A stretch of DNA of 64,000 bases from contig JAATGU010000049.1 in assembly GCA_015654535.1 (NCBI GenBank), forward strand, positions 26,217-90,216, given 5' to 3'. Shown in pieces: positions 61,370 to 64,000 of this stretch. Origin of the DNA: Bacteroidales bacterium. Lineage in GTDB: Bacteria > Bacteroidota > Bacteroidia > Bacteroidales > Bacteroidaceae. The position numbers were made by a program, and so were the translations under genes. The number at the start of each line of letters is the position of its first letter. Within the stretch, counting starts at the first letter, position 1. A model generated the notes under the pieces. The model ran no database searches. It was not told the origin of the DNA and saw only the letters and a program-made list of their open reading frames with translations.

Positions 61370-64000
61370 ATGAGAAACGTATCTCTTTATTTGTTAACTG
61401 TAATACTGTTTATGTCTTGCGCAAGGCCGGGATATGATAAAACCGTGGATGGGGTTATTGTAAAATTGAAGCAAGAACGGCACTCTGATGTCAGACTAGT
61501 GAGATTACAAGTGATGAACGACAAAACGATCCATGTTTCCGCTACTCCCGAGGATAAATTTTCAGAAGATAAAAGCTTGATTATTGTCCCTGAAAAAGGT
61601 AAAACGCCTTTTTTTTCTGTAAAGACGAAAAAGGATATGGTGCTACTTTCCACCGATTCTTTAAAAGCTTTTGTTAGTCTGACAACTGGCGAAGTGACTT
61701 TCACAGATGAGAAAGGGAACTCTATTCTGAGAGAAAATAAAGGTGGAGGTAAATCTTTCACTCCCATAGAAGTGGAGGGGACAAAGGGATACAGCATCCG
61801 TCAGGTTTTTGAATCTCCCGATGATGAAGCTTTCTATGGATTGGGGCAGCATCAGGCTGATGAGTTTAATTATAAAGGCAAGAATGAATCGCTTTTTCAA
61901 TATAATACGAAAGTTTCTATTCCTTTTGTTCTTTCAAACAAAAACTATGGCATTTTATGGGATAACTACTCTTTAAGTAAGTTCGGTGATAACCGCGATT
62001 ACGGACAGTTGAATCAGTTTAAACTTTATGATGTCAATGGCAAGGAAGGCGGTCTGACCGCTACATATGTTCCTAATTCAAGAAGCGGACTGCAAACATT
62101 GACTCGTACGGAATCCATTATTGATTATGAGGATATAAAGACGATTAAAAATTTACCGGCTAATTTTCCGTTTAATGGCGCTAATGTAACTTACTCTGGT
62201 GAGTTGGAAGCCGATCAGAGTGGCGTTTATCGTTTCTGGCTATATTATGCCGGTTATACGAAAGTGTTTATTAATAATGTAGAAGTAGTACAGGAACGCT
62301 GGCGTACTGCCTGGAATCCGAATAACTATAAGTTTACGGTCCGGCTCGAAAAAGGCAAGCGTGTTCCTGTTCGTATAGAATGGAAACCGGATGGAGGGAT
62401 TTCTTACTTAGCTTTACGGGCTTTGAGTCCGGTGGCAGATAGCGAACAAAATAAATTGGCTCTTTCTAGTGAAATGGGAGATGAGATCAATTACTATTTT
62501 ATAAAAGGTAAAAATATGGATGAGGTAATCAGCGGTTACCGTTCACTCACGGGTAAGTCACCCATTATGCCCAAGTGGGCGATGGGGTACTGGCAAAGTC
62601 GTGAACGTTATAAAACACAGGATGAATTGTTGGGCGTATTGAAAGAGTTCCGCAAACGGCAGATTCCTATTGATAACATTGTGCTCGACTGGAATTATTG
62701 GCCGGAAGATGCATGGGGAAGCCATGGCTTTGACAGTAGTCGCTTTCCGAACCCAACGGCTATGGTGGATTCGGTGCATCGGTTAAATGCAAAGATTATG
62801 ATTTCCGTTTGGCCCAAGTTCTATATCACCACGGAAAATTTTAAAGCATTCGACAGAAAGGGATGGATGTACCGGCAAGCGGTTAAGGATAGTATCCGTG
62901 ACTGGGTGGGTGAAGGATATATAGGTTCTTTTTATGATGCCTATTCCGATGGGGCACGGAAGCTTTTCTGGAAACAAATGCAAGATAGTTTATATACCAA
63001 AGGTTTTGATGCCTGGTGGATGGATGCTTCGGAGCCGAATGTACGGGATTGTACGGACATGGAATACCGGAAGAAACTGTGTGGACCAACGGCTTTGGGC
63101 CCTTCTACTAAATATTTTAATGCGTATGCGTTGATGAATGCCGAGGCCATCTATGACGGACAGCGGGGAGCAGACCCTGATAAACGAGTGTTTCTGCTTA
63201 CCCGTTCCGGATTTGCAGGATTGCAACGCTATTCCACTGCTACCTGGAGTGGAGATATTGCTACCCGATGGGAGGATATGAAGGCACAAATCTCTGCCGG
63301 ACTCAATTTTGCGATGGCGGGGGTGCCTTATTGGACCATGGATATTGGCGGATTCTGTGTAGAAAAAAGGTATGAAACCGGACAACGCTTGTTTGACAAG
63401 ACTGGTCAGGAGAATGCCGATCTCAGGGAATGGCGGGAACTTAACACCCGCTGGTATCAGTTTGGTGCGTTTGCTCCTTTATTCCGTGCACACGGTCAGT
63501 TTCCTTTCCGCGAAGTCTATAATATAGCTCCCGAGGATCACCCCGCTTATCAGTCCATAGTCTATTATACCAAGTTGCGTTATAGCTTGATGCCGTATAT
63601 CTATTCATTGGCAGGAATGACTTATTTCAATGATTACACCATTATGCGTGCTTTGGTAATGGATTTTGAAAAAGATACGCAAGTGAACGATATAGGAGAC
63701 CAATATATGTTTGGCCCTGCCCTTATGGTATGCCCGGTATATAAATACGAAGATCGTTCACGAAACGTTTATTTCCCTGCTACTACCGGTTGGTATGATT
63801 TCTACACCGGGAAATGGATTAGCGGCGGACAAACGCAGAAAGTAGACGCACCTTATAAGCAAATGCCGCTTTATGTCCGTGAGGGAGCAATCATTCCTTA
63901 TGGCCCCGATATTCAGTATACGAATGAAAAACAAGCTGATCGAATTACTCTATATGTATACGGTGGAAAAAACGGTTCTTTTACTTTGTATGAAGACGAG
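61370..64000 (+). CDS. GH31-family glycosidase with PA14-like insert (alpha-xylosidase/alpha-glucosidase), partial at right edge
   Basis: Open frame from ATG 61370 to window end: MRNVSLYLLTVILFMSCARPGYDK lipoprotein signal, YSGELEADQSGVYRFWLYYAGYTKVFINN (PA14-like), GFDAWWMDASEPN GH31 nucleophile motif. Confidence 0.92.
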   Translation, partial: MRNVSLYLLTVILFMSCARPGYDKTVDGVIVKLKQERHSDVRLVRLQVMNDKTIHVSATPEDKFSEDKSLIIVPEKGKTPFFSVKTKKDMVLLSTDSLKAFVSLTTGEVTFTDEKGNSILRENKGGGKSFTPIEVEGTKGYSIRQVFESPDDEAFYGLGQHQADEFNYKGKNESLFQYNTKVSIPFVLSNKNYGILWDNYSLSKFGDNRDYGQLNQFKLYDVNGKEGGLTATYVPNSRSGLQTLTRTESIIDYEDIKTIKNLPANFPFNGANVTYSGELEADQSGVYRFWLYYAGYTKVFINNVEVVQERWRTAWNPNNYKFTVRLEKGKRVPVRIEWKPDGGISYLALRALSPVADSEQNKLALSSEMGDEINYYFIKGKNMDEVISGYRSLTGKSPIMPKWAMGYWQSRERYKTQDELLGVLKEFRKRQIPIDNIVLDWNYWPEDAWGSHGFDSSRFPNPTAMVDSVHRLNAKIMISVWPKFYITTENFKAFDRKGWMYRQAVKDSIRDWVGEGYIGSFYDAYSDGARKLFWKQMQDSLYTKGFDAWWMDASEPNVRDCTDMEYRKKLCGPTALGPSTKYFNAYALMNAEAIYDGQRGADPDKRVFLLTRSGFAGLQRYSTATWSGDIATRWEDMKAQISAGLNFAMAGVPYWTMDIGGFCVEKRYETGQRLFDKTGQENADLREWRELNTRWYQFGAFAPLFRAHGQFPFREVYNIAPEDHPAYQSIVYYTKLRYSLMPYIYSLAGMTYFNDYTIMRALVMDFEKDTQVNDIGDQYMFGPALMVCPVYKYEDRSRNVYFPATTGWYDFYTGKWISGGQTQKVDAPYKQMPLYVREGAIIPYGPDIQYTNEKQADRITLYVYGGKNGSFTLYEDE

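Noticed and set aside
62558-63385. Cluster of short minus/plus ORFs at the right end
   Set aside because: All lie within the open GH31 frame on the + strand.

Overview
Bacteroides-type chromosomal segment. The calls rest on gene content, operon layout and TAnnTTTG-like -7 boxes. No rRNA, tRNA or CRISPR array was seen. The housekeeping backbone includes a methylmalonyl-CoA decarboxylase operon with epimerase, kdsC-like/maf genes, pgk, nth, pheS, a 2-oxoacid:ferredoxin oxidoreductase operon, gldFG, rpiB/tkt, an L-arabinose operon with a Nudix-type regulator, a galactose operon and a GH31 enzyme running off the right edge. Accessory parts are a DevBCA/MacAB-like efflux cluster with a divergent AraC regulator (12.6-17.7 kb) and a decayed mobile island (about 20.8-30.08 kb). 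The island holds an apparently intact IS1595-family element, two AraC regulators, an oxidoreductase/MFS/AKR/SDR set, several truncated genes (SnoaL-like, DUF3861-like, cytidylate-kinase-like) and a C-terminally truncated RteC (CTnDOT-type ICE regulator) fused to the 3' end of a resident gene. The strongest observations are: in-frame nonsense codons in two carbohydrate-active genes (GH13 and CE1-like esterase); the RteC junction scar; IS1595 abutting an araC start codon; attC-like hairpins between island genes; a roughly 119-bp GC-armed palindrome at 45.9-46.05 kb; a small membrane ORF inside the 2-oxoacid oxidoreductase operon; and a palindromic operator candidate for the arabinose regulator. 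All family calls come from reading the sequence, with no database search.
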